This document shows, one piece after another, positions 48,617 through 57,562 of a stretch of DNA of 64,000 nt. The notes beneath the pieces were generated by a model, which did no database searches, was not told the DNA's origin, and worked only from the letters and a program-made list of their open reading frames with translations. Each line of letters opens with the position of its first letter. Position 1 is the first letter of the stretch. Source of the stretch: Verrucomicrobium sp. GAS474 (GTDB taxonomy: Bacteria; Verrucomicrobiota; Verrucomicrobiia; Methylacidiphilales; GAS474); the NCBI RefSeq assembly GCF_900105685.1, contig NZ_LT629781.1, forward strand, positions 2,604,001 through 2,668,000, written 5' to 3'. A program made the translations under genes and the position numbers.

Positions 48617-50737
48617 CTAGGGGACCGGAAGGAATTCGCAGACGATGCGGAAGGAGGCTTCCTCTTTCTGCTTCAGCCGGAGGGGCCAGACGATCTGGAA
48701 GGCGGAACCCTGGTAATCCCACTCGGTCCGGGGGAGTCCTTCGCCCGGGGCGTGGGGGAGGGGGGAGCGGGCGGTGTGGATGGGGTGATGCCAGAGATCG
48801 GCCCCGGGGGTGACGGTCCACTTCCAGAGGAGCTTCCGGCTGGTATCGGAGATGGTCCAGCCCTCGGGTTTCGGGATGGCGAAGTCGGCCCCGCAGATGA
48901 AGGGCTGGTTCCCGACCTGGATGAGGCGCTCCGGGGAGTCGCCGGAGAGGCAGGTGTAGTTGACCTCGCTGACGAAGAAGAGATCGGTCGGCAGGTCGCC
49001 CTTGTTCGTCAGGGTGTAATCGACGGTGAGTCGGCCCGGGTTCTCCATCTTGAAGACCTTCCGGCAAGTAAGGGCCCGCCGTTCCCGGCCGAAGTAGAGG
49101 CCGCCCTGCCGCTCGAGGACGACCATGCTGGCGTTGCGGTCGTTCTCGGTCTGGACGATCTCGTAGGGCTGGTTCACGAAGTCGCCGTGCTCGACGAAGG
49201 TGTTGTTCTTGAACGCGGAGGGGGCAGTGTTCGTCGGGACGAAGTGGTCCTGGAAGAGGCGGCGCTCGTACCAGTCCTCGATCTGGGTCTCGATGCGGGT
49301 GGTGTCGTGGTAGACCTCGACCCGGCGCCGGAAGGTGTTGGCGAGGTTGTAGGCCGTCGGGAGGAAGGCGTACTCGCAGAGGCTCCCGCCGTATTGGGGG
49401 ATGACGAGGGCCGAGGCGTCCCGGCTCCGCAGGAGGACCTCGTCGTGGCCGTCGCCGTCGTAGTCGACCTGGTTTTCCTTCGGTGTCTCCTTGCGGTCCT
49501 GGCTGTGGAGGGCCTTCTCGGCCTCCAGGAGGCGTTGGTAGACGGCGTCCCGGAGGTAGTTCGCGTAGACGCCGCCGGTGCGGGCGTGCCAGAAGGTGGT
49601 GTGTTCCTCGGCGCAGAGGAGGGCTTCCAGGGCGGTGGCGCGGGCCTTGACCTGGCCGGGGGGGAGCTTGTCGACCTCGCCCCGGAGCCAGAGGAGGCGG
49701 TGGAGCATGAGGCGGGCCTCGGCGTACTTGCCGAGGAAGCCCGCCCAGTTCCCGCCGCGGAAGTAATTGACGAAGCGGTCCCCGTCGAAGCGTTTCTGGA
49801 GCTCGGCGCGGGCGGCGTCGTACTCCCGCCGGGCGACGGTGTTCAGGACGCAGGCCTCGAGGCCCTCGGCGGCCCCGCTGGCGGGGGCGGCGACGGGCCA
49901 GCGGCGGCGGGCGACCTCGCCGAAGTGGGCCATCTCGATCCAGTGGCGCTCGCTTTCGAGGTAGAGGAGCCATTCCTCGAACGCGCCGATCGTCCCCTCG
50001 CTGCCGTAGACGGGGAGGTGGCGCGGGGCGGCGTGGCCGTGGCCGCCGCTGTGGATGCTCTCGGCGGCGTAGAGGTCGCCCGATTGGGCGAGGGTGACGA
50101 TCTGCTCGTCGGGGCGGTTGCTGAGCTGGTTGAAGGCGGCCTTGATCTCGCGGACGCCCTCGGTCGGGATCTGGCGGGACCAGATGCGGTGGTAGGGGAA
50201 GAGGACGGTGCGGTTGTTCAGGTGGGGGACGGAGAAGCCCCGGAAGAGCTGGGCCCGCTTCCAGCCGACGGCCTCGAAGAGGGTGTCCTCGAGGAGGGCG
50301 TATTCATATCCGGCCTGATGGAGGATCTCGACGAAGCGCGGTTCCCAGACCGACTCGGGGAGCCAGGCCCCCTTGGGGATGCAGGCGAATTCGTCCTGGA
50401 CCCAGTCGCTCATCTTGCGGAGCTGGGCGACGGCGTCGGCGGGGGGGATGAGGCTCCAGATCGGCTCGTAGAAGCCGCCGCCGAGGAGTTCCACCTGGTT
50501 CCGGCGGACGAGCTCGCCGAGGGTGGCGATGAGGTCGGGCCGGTGTTCCTTCAGGTATTTCAGGAGGACGCCGGAGAAGTGGAGGGAGAGCCGGATCTGC
50601 GGGTGCCGCGCCAGCATGGCGAGGAAGGGGGTGCAGGTGCGGGAGGCGTAGGTTTCGAGCACCTCGCGGAAGTTCCCTGGAGGCTGGTGGAAATGGACGG
50701 CCCAGGCGAGGGTCACTTTTTTCACGGCGGTAGGCAT
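48617..50737 (-). CDS. GH57 4-alpha-glucanotransferase-like protein, catalytic Asp apparently lost
   Basis: A 706-residue protein with an N-terminal GH57 barrel (WAVHFHQPPGNF at residues 12-23, LHFSGVLLKYL, GGGFYEPIWSLIP) and C-terminal beta domains (DYDGDGHDEVLL, HYGGS-like QYGGSLCEYAF, HGDFVNQPYEI). It aligns by eye over its whole length with Thermococcus 4-alpha-glucanotransferase. The nucleophile Glu is kept (GAWLPESVWEP, E128). The DDGEKFG block carrying the acid/base Asp reads QSGDLYA (residues 218-224), so catalysis may be impaired or altered. It is followed upstream on the same strand by a second, intact GH57 gene. Confidence 0.85.
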   Translation of the reverse strand: MPTAVKKVTLAWAVHFHQPPGNFREVLETYASRTCTPFLAMLARHPQIRLSLHFSGVLLKYLKEHRPDLIATLGELVRRNQVELLGGGFYEPIWSLIPPADAVAQLRKMSDWVQDEFACIPKGAWLPESVWEPRFVEILHQAGYEYALLEDTLFEAVGWKRAQLFRGFSVPHLNNRTVLFPYHRIWSRQIPTEGVREIKAAFNQLSNRPDEQIVTLAQSGDLYAAESIHSGGHGHAAPRHLPVYGSEGTIGAFEEWLLYLESERHWIEMAHFGEVARRRWPVAAPASGAAEGLEACVLNTVARREYDAARAELQKRFDGDRFVNYFRGGNWAGFLGKYAEARLMLHRLLWLRGEVDKLPPGQVKARATALEALLCAEEHTTFWHARTGGVYANYLRDAVYQRLLEAEKALHSQDRKETPKENQVDYDGDGHDEVLLRSRDASALVIPQYGGSLCEYAFLPTAYNLANTFRRRVEVYHDTTRIETQIEDWYERRLFQDHFVPTNTAPSAFKNNTFVEHGDFVNQPYEIVQTENDRNASMVVLERQGGLYFGRERRALTCRKVFKMENPGRLTVDYTLTNKGDLPTDLFFVSEVNYTCLSGDSPERLIQVGNQPFICGADFAIPKPEGWTISDTSRKLLWKWTVTPGADLWHHPIHTARSPLPHAPGEGLPRTEWDYQGSAFQIVWPLRLKQKEEASFRIVCEFLPVP

Positions 50738-50770
50738 GGAAGGGGGAAAGGGTAGCCGGGAGTGCGTCGA

Positions 50771-52945
50771 TCAGACGAACCACTGGCTGGCGGCGAAGTC
50801 GGGGCCGGGGGCGGGGAACTCGATCAGGCCCCGTTCGGGATAGCGTTCGCGGATCATCTCCCCTTCGAGGATGTGGACGAAGAAGGAGACGGTGGTGCCG
50901 GGCTTCCAGTCGAGGATCGAAGTCGGGATCGAGGCGACGAAGAAGTCGTCCCACGCGGCGGCGATCGTCTTCCCCGTGGGAAGGGAGAGGGGATTGAAGG
51001 TGATGTGGTCGTCGCTGCGGGAGGAGGTGGAGACCCACTCGTTGCTGAGGCGGGAGAGGGTGATGCGGATGTCGGTCGGCTGGAGGAAGTGGATCTCGAT
51101 GCCGTGGGGCGGGGCGAGGAGATCGAGGCGGAGGGTGAAGGTCTTCTCGTCGAAGCCGTAGTAGAGGGCCTGGCCGATGCGGTCGGCCTGGAACATGGCG
51201 GTCTGCTGGCGGCTGAGGTCGAGGTGGCCGGAGCCGATCCAGTCGAAGAAGGTCTCCAGGCGGCCCGTCACCGCCGGACGGATCGCGAGGCGGGGGCGGG
51301 TGTAGGTGATCTCGGCCGTCGGGAGGCAGATCGGCACCTCGAGGTAGGCCGGGGGCTCGAAGCCGAGGATGCGGTAGACGTTCTGGAGGTGGGTGCGGAA
51401 GAGGTCGTCGAAGAGGAAGTCGCAATCGGTGGTGAAGTCGGGGCCGTACCACCAGAACCAGTCGCTCCCCTCGGCGGCATAGATGGCCCACCACGCGGCC
51501 TCGACCTGTTCCTTCGTGAAGGAGGCGCCCGATTTCGCGAGGGTCTGGACGAGGAAGGCGCGGGTCTTGCCGATCCATTCCCAGCCCTTGTTCTCCTCGG
51601 GGTCGCCGATCCAGATGTCGAAGTCGCTCCCGATCCACGAGCCGGTGTGGAGGCGGCTGATCTCGACCTGGGGCTTGTGGGCGTCGAAGTACTCGCCGAG
51701 GCGGACGGTCCGGAGCGCGGGGCTTTTCTCGAGCTTCTGGTAGAAGAGGCTCAGGAAGGCCTCGCCGCCGTCGCGGAACGATTCCCAGGCGTTCTCCCCG
51801 TCGAGGGCGATGAGGACGGCGTGGTGGGGGGCGGTGCGGACGGTGGCAAGATGCTCCAGGTGATGGAGGAGGTAGTTGGACGACTGGTCGGCGCTTCCCT
51901 TCGCCGCGTTGAAGCCGACGAAGTCGGAGAGGGGCCGCTCGCGGAAGAGGGCGTTGCAGCGGGCCCCGTCGTGGACGACCGACCAGCCCTGGAAAAGCTC
52001 CAGGTGGTCGACCCGGTGGCCGCGCCAATGGGGGTCCTGCTCCAGGCTGCGGAAGAGGTTCCCCTCGTCGGTGCAGAAGTATTCGATCCCGGCCTGCTGG
52101 AAGAGGGGGATCAGCTCGGGCGCGATCGAGCCCTCGGAGGGCCAGAGACCGCGGGCGGGCGCGCCGAAGGCCCGGGTGTGCTGCTCCTGCGCGAGGCGGA
52201 GGTGGGCGGCGACGTCCTCCGGCGCGGAGAACTGGTTGGGAAGGGGGGAGTGGGGCATGCAGCGCCGGGCCAGGTTCGTGTCGTAGACCAGCGGCATGAT
52301 GGGGTGGAAGAACGGCGTCGTCGTGATCTCGGCGCGGCCCTTCGCGGCGGCATCGCGGTAGAGGGGGAGGATGAGGGCGAGGATCTCCCGGTGGATGTCG
52401 AGGACGGCGTTCTTCTGCTCCTCGGTGAAGTGGCGGCCCTGCTTCTTCAATGCGGCGAGGAGGGGGAACCGCTTCTCGGCGGAGAAGCCGCACCAGGCGA
52501 GGTTGTACCAGGTCTGGAGGTCGCGGTAATCGGCGGTCGAGTAGGCGCGGAGGGCGGTGTCGAGGGTGTGGCTGTTCCAGTTCGCCCCGCGGAGGGCGAG
52601 GAGCTCCGCGTAGCGGGGGAAGGGATGGATGAGGTTTTCCCAATTGATCTTGAAGAAGTTCTCCAGGATGCGGCGCTTTTCCTCGTCGTTGAGCTCGGCG
52701 GCCGGTTTCCGGCTCCAGTCTTCCCAGAGGTCGGTGACGCTTCCCTCGACGAACTCCTCGATCTGCTTCACGAGGACCGGGGTGAAGTTGAAGTTCACCT
52801 TCACGCCGGGGGCGCTGTCGAGGAGGTCGACCATGTCGAGGTACCCCTTCACCGAATGGAGGCGGACCCACGGCATCATCGCCGTCTTCGTCACCGGATT
52901 CACGTAATACGGCTGGTGCATGTGCCAGAGGATGACGACGTTCAT
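50771..52945 (-). CDS. GH57 alpha-amylase/amylopullulanase-like glycoside hydrolase
   Basis: A 724-residue cytoplasmic GH57 enzyme starting directly at the barrel (VVILWHMHQPYY). Motifs in order: FNFTPVLVKQIEEF, then TTTPFFHPIMPLV, nucleophile in GLWPSEGSIAPEL (E271), acid/base in LIALDGENAWESF (D382), followed by a helical region and a C-terminal beta domain. No signal peptide is visible. It should cut alpha-1,4 (perhaps alpha-1,6) bonds of glycogen or maltodextrins inside the cell. It lies 33 bases upstream of the GH57 paralogue and 30 bases after the GalT-like gene, forming a three-gene unit. Confidence 0.92.
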   Translation of the reverse strand: MNVVILWHMHQPYYVNPVTKTAMMPWVRLHSVKGYLDMVDLLDSAPGVKVNFNFTPVLVKQIEEFVEGSVTDLWEDWSRKPAAELNDEEKRRILENFFKINWENLIHPFPRYAELLALRGANWNSHTLDTALRAYSTADYRDLQTWYNLAWCGFSAEKRFPLLAALKKQGRHFTEEQKNAVLDIHREILALILPLYRDAAAKGRAEITTTPFFHPIMPLVYDTNLARRCMPHSPLPNQFSAPEDVAAHLRLAQEQHTRAFGAPARGLWPSEGSIAPELIPLFQQAGIEYFCTDEGNLFRSLEQDPHWRGHRVDHLELFQGWSVVHDGARCNALFRERPLSDFVGFNAAKGSADQSSNYLLHHLEHLATVRTAPHHAVLIALDGENAWESFRDGGEAFLSLFYQKLEKSPALRTVRLGEYFDAHKPQVEISRLHTGSWIGSDFDIWIGDPEENKGWEWIGKTRAFLVQTLAKSGASFTKEQVEAAWWAIYAAEGSDWFWWYGPDFTTDCDFLFDDLFRTHLQNVYRILGFEPPAYLEVPICLPTAEITYTRPRLAIRPAVTGRLETFFDWIGSGHLDLSRQQTAMFQADRIGQALYYGFDEKTFTLRLDLLAPPHGIEIHFLQPTDIRITLSRLSNEWVSTSSRSDDHITFNPLSLPTGKTIAAAWDDFFVASIPTSILDWKPGTTVSFFVHILEGEMIRERYPERGLIEFPAPGPDFAASQWFV

Positions 52946-52975
52946 GGTCTTGGGGCTCCTGTTGAAAGGGGGGGA

Positions 52976-53995
52976 CTAGATCTTCACCGCGCGGAGGAAC
53001 TGGGCGGCCTCCTCGGGCAGCGTGCTGTTGATGAAGAAGCCGGTGCCGAACTCGAACCCGGCGATGCCGGTGAGGCGGGGGAGGACCTCGATGTGCCAGC
53101 GGAAGTCGAGCTCCAGCCGGGCTTCCTCGGAGGCCTCCCGGACGAAGGGGGCGGTGTGGAGGATGAGGTTGTAATCAGGCTTCCCGACGCCCTTGGCGAG
53201 GCGCTGGAGGATCTGCTTCAGCGATTCGGCGGCGAGGTCGAGCTCGCTGTCGGTGCTGTGGTGGAAGTGGGGGTTCTGGCGGCGGGGGAGGAGGCAGAGC
53301 TCGAAGGGGAACCGGCTGGCGTAGGGGCAGAACGCGACGAAGCCGTTGTTCTCGTGGACGACCCGCTTCCCTTCCTTCCGCTCGGCGCGGATGAGGTCGT
53401 CGAAGAGGTTCCGCTCCTTCGAGGCGTAGTGGGCGCGCGCCGCGGTGAGGCGGTCCTGCAGCATGCGGGGGACGACGGGGAGGGCGATCAGCTGCGAGTG
53501 GGCGTGCCGGAGCGAGGCCCCCGCCATCGGGCCGACGTTCTTGAAGATGAGGATCGAGCGGAAGCGGCTGTCCCGGCTGAGATCGACGATGCGGCTCCGG
53601 TAGGCCTTGAGGATCCCCGAGATCGCCTCGACCGGCTGGTCCTCCAGGGCGAGGGCGGCATCGGCGGTCTCGATGATCACCTCGTGGGCCCCGATGCCGT
53701 TCATCCGGTCGTAGATGCCGTCGCCTTCGGGCATCAGGTCCCCCTCGATGCGGAGGGCGGGGAAGCGGTTCGGGACGACGCGGACCTGCCAGCCGGGGCC
53801 GTTGGGGCCGTGGGCGGCGCCTTCGGGACGGGTGGCGTAGACTTCGGGCGGGGTGAGGTGCTCGTTGCCCCAGGTGAAGGCCCCGAGTTCGGGCAGCGCG
53901 CCGTTCTGGAGGTGGAAGTCCTGAGGACGCTGTTTCCGTTCAGGCGAAAAAACTACCCAGCGCCCGACCAGTGGATCCCGTCTTAATTCCGGCAT
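52976..53995 (-). CDS. galT: Galactose-1-phosphate uridylyltransferase-like (GalT) protein
   Basis: A 339-residue HIT-superfamily nucleotidyltransferase. It starts MPELRRDPLVGRWVVFSPER, has the catalytic His triad in ASLRHAHSQLIALP (HPHxQ in many relatives), then FCPYASRFPFELCLLPRR and DYNLILHTAPF. GalT moves UMP between glucose-1-P and galactose-1-P, but relatives act as ADP-glucose phosphorylases, which would fit the glycogen-type GH57 neighbours. The frame extends upstream to 54976, but that part is antisense to the PDZ gene and is not included. Confidence 0.88.
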   Translation of the reverse strand: MPELRRDPLVGRWVVFSPERKQRPQDFHLQNGALPELGAFTWGNEHLTPPEVYATRPEGAAHGPNGPGWQVRVVPNRFPALRIEGDLMPEGDGIYDRMNGIGAHEVIIETADAALALEDQPVEAISGILKAYRSRIVDLSRDSRFRSILIFKNVGPMAGASLRHAHSQLIALPVVPRMLQDRLTAARAHYASKERNLFDDLIRAERKEGKRVVHENNGFVAFCPYASRFPFELCLLPRRQNPHFHHSTDSELDLAAESLKQILQRLAKGVGKPDYNLILHTAPFVREASEEARLELDFRWHIEVLPRLTGIAGFEFGTGFFINSTLPEEAAQFLRAVKI

Positions 53996-54190
53996 GTCGT
54001 CTGTTTTCCAAAAGGGATATTTGAGGTTGCTTCCCAGGTTCCCGCGTTCCTGCATCGGGTTGCCGTTCCCATCGGAAATCGACGCCCGCCGGGCTTCAGG
54101 TTTGTCCAAAAAAGAACGCCCGGCTATCCCAAAATGCGGCGGAGCGTGAAAAGTTTTGCGGCGTGCCGATGTGCGCCCTAGAAAGGAAGC

Positions 54191-55054
54191 GTGGCTTCTT
54201 CTTTTTGTCAGCGCGGCGCGATCGTCCTTCTCCTCTTTTCGATCGTCGGTCTCGCCGATCGGGCGGCGGGGCAGGAATCCCCGGCCGCCCCGCAATCCGA
54301 TTCGCCCCCGCCGAAGCGCGACGTGCAGGCGCGGAGCATCAACATCGAGACGATCCCCCCCTTCACCGAGGCGCTGCCGTGGGCCGATACCGAGGAGGGG
54401 GTGAAGACGCTCTACTCCTTCGCCCTCTCGTCGACGCGGACGGTTCCCGCGGGCTCGATCGTTCGCATCTTCTATGTGAAGCCGGTGCCGACCGAGGCCC
54501 CGGTCCGCATCATGGGGAGCGACGAGCAGCGGGAGCAGGCCTACACCCGCAGCTCCGGCCTCCCCAAGGATGCCAAGGCGATCTACGGATCGCCCGAGGT
54601 CGAGGCGGCGCTGAAATCGGCCCATACGATCGTCTGGCCGAATATCGCCTCCTTCCGCGCCTCGCTCGACCTGATCAACCTCATCGATCTCCGCGTCGTC
54701 TACATGGCCCCGGGGGCGAAGGACTATTCCGACGAGCGCCTCGCGATGCCAGAGGGATTGCTGCTGGCGGAGAAGGAGGGCTTCGTGACGATCCTCGCGG
54801 TGGTGAAGGGATCGAGTTCGCAACTCGCCGGACTGCGGGCCGGGGACCGGATCGTCGCCTTCAACGGCAAGGCGTTGAGCGGGGAGACGGCGACTCTCGC
54901 GACGTTCTTCACCGAATACCAGAGAAGCTCCGAGTTGAAGATCGGAGAGCAGAAACCCTATCGTTTTCGTATTCAACGGGGTGACGCTCCCGCTCCGGTC
55001 GAGTTCTCTCTCCGTCCGCCTCCTTCCCTGACAGGAAGTCTGATCGACCAGTGA
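54191..55054 (+). CDS. Exported PDZ-domain protein
   Basis: A 287-residue protein from a GTG start with AGAAAGG upstream. A Sec signal (GAIVLLLFSIVGLADRAAGQ) spans residues about 9-28. The middle part (VKTLYSFALSSTRTVPAGSI, VYMAPGAKDYSDERLA) is beta-rich without a known match. Residues about 190-270 form a PDZ-like domain: FVTILAVVKGSSSQLAGLRAGDRIVAFNGKAL region. It has no protease domain, so it may be a scaffold or substrate-presenting protein in the periplasm. It diverges from the GalT-like gene. Confidence 0.82.
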   Translation: MASSFCQRGAIVLLLFSIVGLADRAAGQESPAAPQSDSPPPKRDVQARSINIETIPPFTEALPWADTEEGVKTLYSFALSSTRTVPAGSIVRIFYVKPVPTEAPVRIMGSDEQREQAYTRSSGLPKDAKAIYGSPEVEAALKSAHTIVWPNIASFRASLDLINLIDLRVVYMAPGAKDYSDERLAMPEGLLLAEKEGFVTILAVVKGSSSQLAGLRAGDRIVAFNGKALSGETATLATFFTEYQRSSELKIGEQKPYRFRIQRGDAPAPVEFSLRPPPSLTGSLIDQ

Positions 55055-55128
55055 TTGTTTTTTGTAAGTATCGTATGGAGAGAGGGTTGATCGGCTTTCT
55101 ATAGGATGTAAATGAACACAGGAATTTG

Positions 55129-55157
55129 TTGATTATCTGTCAGGACAATGCTATTAT
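55129..55157 (+). promoter_or_regulatory. Promoter of the MarR-type regulator, nearly leaderless
   Basis: TTGATT at 55129-55134 and TATTAT at 55152-55157 are 17 bases apart in an AT-rich island. Transcription should begin about 55164, only about 5 bases before the ATG at 55169, too short for an ordinary ribosome-binding site. Confidence 0.7.
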
Positions 55158-55166
55158 GCTAATTGT
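55145..55166. promoter_or_regulatory. Possible MarR autoregulatory operator
   Basis: ACAAT and ATTGT form an inverted repeat with 12 bases between, overlapping the -10 element; inside it, ATGCTA occurs twice in direct order. The size and location fit a self-binding MarR site, but the arms are short. Confidence 0.4.
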
Positions 55167-55168
55167 TC

Positions 55169-55648
55169 ATGACCAGTAATCAACCTCCCTCCGCTTCCTA
55201 CTCCGCGACCGTGGTCGACTTGGCGAAAGAACTCGCCGAATGCATCACGCAGTTGCAGCGCATTTCCCTCGTCGACCTTTCGACGCAGGTGAGCCAGGGA
55301 AACATCTCGATCCCGCAGTACACGCTTCTCAGCTTCCTCAGCCAGAGCTCGGGCATCACGATGTCCCGCCTGGCCGAGTTGATGGAACACACTTCCCCCG
55401 CCACCACCGGCCTCGTCGACCGCCTCGTCGCCGCCGGATTGGTCGAGCGTTTCGGCAACCCGACCGACCGCCGCCAGGTTCTCGTGAAGATCACCGACAA
55501 GGGCCGCGAGCTCGTCGAGAAGATCAAGTCGAACATCGTCACGAAGGTCCTCGGCCTCTCCGAGGACTTCACCGAGGACGACATGAAGACCTGGGTGCGG
55601 ATCTACCGCACCATCCTCGCCCACTGTTCGCGCGTCAACCAGAAGTAG
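55169..55648 (+). CDS. MarR-family transcriptional regulator
   Basis: A 159-residue winged-helix regulator. ISIPQYTLLSFLSQ leads into MSRLAELMEHTSPATTGLVD (recognition helix) and the wing GNPTDRRQVLVKITDKGREL, whose DRR motif is typical of MarR proteins. Terminal helices should form the dimer. The start ATG lies a few bases after the predicted transcription start. The downstream pgeF begins after 19 bases; whether it is regulated by this protein is unknown. Confidence 0.93.
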   Translation: MTSNQPPSASYSATVVDLAKELAECITQLQRISLVDLSTQVSQGNISIPQYTLLSFLSQSSGITMSRLAELMEHTSPATTGLVDRLVAAGLVERFGNPTDRRQVLVKITDKGRELVEKIKSNIVTKVLGLSEDFTEDDMKTWVRIYRTILAHCSRVNQK

Positions 55649-55667
55649 GTGCTTTGCCGGAGGCGCT

Positions 55668-56318
55668 ATGCTGTCTTGGCAAACCTACCCTGAGTTGACG
55701 GCCCTCTCCCGGCTCGGGTTGAAGCACGCCTTCTCCCTCCGTTCCCCCGGCCACGCCGACGGGGAGCTTCCCTCCCTTCTCCGTCCCTCCATCGCGACCC
55801 TCGGCTGGAAGGAGAGGGGCGTCGTCGAGGCGGAACAGCCCCACGGCAACCTCGTCGCCCGCGTCGGGGCGGGGGAGATCGGGAAGGTCGTCCCCGCCGT
55901 CGACGCTCTGATGACCTCGGAGCCGGGCGTCGTCCTCGCCGTCCGTGCCGCCGATTGCGGGCCGGTCTGGTTTTACGACACGCGGCTGAGGGCGGTCGCC
56001 GTCGCCCATTCCGGCAAGAAGGGGACCGAGAAGAACATCGTCGGCGAGACCCTGCGGGCGATGGCCGAGGCCTTCGGCTCCGATCCCTCCGATCTCTTCG
56101 TCTTCCTCGGGCCGTGCATCCGGCCTCCCCACTACGAGGTCGATTTCGCCTCGGAGATCGCCCGGCAGGCCGCGCGGGGCGGCGTCGGCTCCTACCACGA
56201 CTCGGCGCGGAACACCGCCGCCGAGCTGGGGATCTATTACTCCTACCGGGCGGAGAAGGGGCAGACGGGACGGATGTGGGCCGCGGCCATGATCACCCCC
56301 TCCCGGGAGACGCCATGA
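55668..56318 (+). CDS. pgeF: Purine nucleoside phosphorylase-type/laccase-domain protein (YfiH/PgeF family)
   Basis: A 216-residue protein of the multi-copper-oxidase-like YfiH fold. Metal and active-site motifs appear in order: AEQPHGNLVARV, RAADCGPVWFYD, VAVAHSGKKGTEKN (usually HAGWRG) and LGPCIRPPHYEV. YfiH proteins were shown to act on purine nucleosides or to edit peptidoglycan precursors. The HSGKKG in place of HAGWRG is a notable change. Its stop overlaps the next gene by 4 bases. Confidence 0.88.
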   Translation: MLSWQTYPELTALSRLGLKHAFSLRSPGHADGELPSLLRPSIATLGWKERGVVEAEQPHGNLVARVGAGEIGKVVPAVDALMTSEPGVVLAVRAADCGPVWFYDTRLRAVAVAHSGKKGTEKNIVGETLRAMAEAFGSDPSDLFVFLGPCIRPPHYEVDFASEIARQAARGGVGSYHDSARNTAAELGIYYSYRAEKGQTGRMWAAAMITPSRETP

Positions 56319-56869
56319 GCCTCCGCGCCATCCTTCGCATCGGCTTCGGGATCGTCGCCTTCTTCGTCATCGGCCTCTCGGTCCTCTACCTGCGGCAGGG
56401 GGGGATCAGCTCCGGCGGGAACGACACGCCCTCGATCCTCGCCCGGCAGGTCGGCAACCTCGATCGCGCCGGGGAGGGGCGGCGGGACCCGGCCCTCACC
56501 CTCGTCGCCCCGCCGACGAACGTCGACGAGGCGAGGCTCACCAAGGCGGCCCTCGACACCTATCTCTCCTTCGACGGGGCCGACGCGATCGGGTGGGAGC
56601 GGTTCCACGCGTGGGTCGCGGTCCAGGGGCGGCCCGGGACGATCGCCTCCTTCGACCAGCTTTGGGAGACGCGGAGCAATGCGGTCGCGGCCTTCCGCCG
56701 TTTCGTCGAGGGCCTCGCCTCGGCGAAGTCCGACGGTGCCGGTGCCGGTCCCTGGGCCGACGCCCGGAGGACCGAGCAGTACGTCGCGCTCTACAACGCC
56801 TTCGAGCAGAGCGAGGACGCGCTCTACAACGGCGTCGTCCGCCTCACGCCCGGCGATTTTAAAAATTGA
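56315..56869 (+). CDS. Membrane-anchored protein of unknown function
   Basis: A 184-residue protein with an N-terminal membrane helix (ILRIGFGIVAFFVIGLSVLYL). The rest is helical: LTKAALDTYLSFDGADAIGW, FDQLWETRSNAVAAFRRFVE and TEQYVALYNAFEQSEDALYN. A tryptophan/alanine-rich layout and a glycine-rich stretch near residue 145 are visible. No family was recognised. It overlaps pgeF by 4 bases and precedes trpF by 30. Confidence 0.68.
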   Translation: MSLRAILRIGFGIVAFFVIGLSVLYLRQGGISSGGNDTPSILARQVGNLDRAGEGRRDPALTLVAPPTNVDEARLTKAALDTYLSFDGADAIGWERFHAWVAVQGRPGTIASFDQLWETRSNAVAAFRRFVEGLASAKSDGAGAGPWADARRTEQYVALYNAFEQSEDALYNGVVRLTPGDFKN

Positions 56870-56899
56870 CGGCGCGGGGCGGTGAGTCACCTTAGACGG

Positions 56900-57562
56900 A
56901 TGGGCATCCGGATCAAAATCTGCGGCATCACGCGGGAGGAGGACGCCGCCGCGGCGGTCGCCTCGGGGGCCCATGCGCTCGGCTTCATCCTCTATCCGAA
57001 GAGCCCCCGCTACGTCTCGCCGGAGCGGGCGGCGGAGATCCTGGCGACGGTGCCGCCCTACGTGGAGCGGGTCGCCGTCGTCGTCAATCCCTCGGCGGAG
57101 GAGGTGCGCCGGATCGCCGGGATCGCCCCCTTCAGCCAATGGCAGCTCCACGGCGCGGAGAGCCCCGCGCTGATGGCCGAGATCCGGGAGGCGGGTTCCC
57201 ATCCCTATCGGTTCGTGAAGGCCCTCCATCTTCCCTTCGAGGGCGGGGCGAGGGGGCTGGCCGCCTATGCCACGGCGGGGGCCGGGGCCTTCCTCCTCGA
57301 TACGCCGTGCGTCGAACACGGCGGCTCGGGAAAGACCTTCGACTGGAATCTCGTCGAGGGGTTCCGGATGGAAAACGTCTCGAACGTCCCGATCATCCTC
57401 TCCGGCGGACTGACGGCAGATAATGTTGGCGAGGCCGTTACCCGTGTGCGACCCTATGCCGTCGATGTTTCGAGCGGGGTCGAATCCGCGCCCGGAATCA
57501 AGGACCCGATCAAGATTGAACGCTTTATTTCCCGATGTCTGACAGCCTCTCTCCCAGCCTGA
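56900..57562 (+). CDS. trpF: Phosphoribosylanthranilate isomerase
   Basis: A 220-residue canonical Trp[20 protein letters not shown] with the general-base Cys8, [45 protein letters not shown] carrying the general-acid Asp, then [11 protein letters not shown] and [13 protein letters not shown]. It catalyses the Amadori rearrangement in tryptophan synthesis. Its 3' end overlaps trpB by 28 bases, so the two are coupled. A divergent paralogue is at 47.3 kb. Confidence 0.97.
   Translation: MGIRIKICGITREEDAAAAVASGAHALGFILYPKSPRYVSPERAAEILATVPPYVERVAVVVNPSAEEVRRIAGIAPFSQWQLHGAESPALMAEIREAGSHPYRFVKALHLPFEGGARGLAAYATAGAGAFLLDTPCVEHGGSGKTFDWNLVEGFRMENVSNVPIILSGGLTADNVGEAVTRVRPYAVDVSSGVESAPGIKDPIKIERFISRCLTASLPA

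Noticed and set aside
53996-54976. Upstream extension of the GalT-like frame
   Set aside because: It runs antisense to the PDZ gene, has no GalT similarity, and the family N-terminus begins at 53995.
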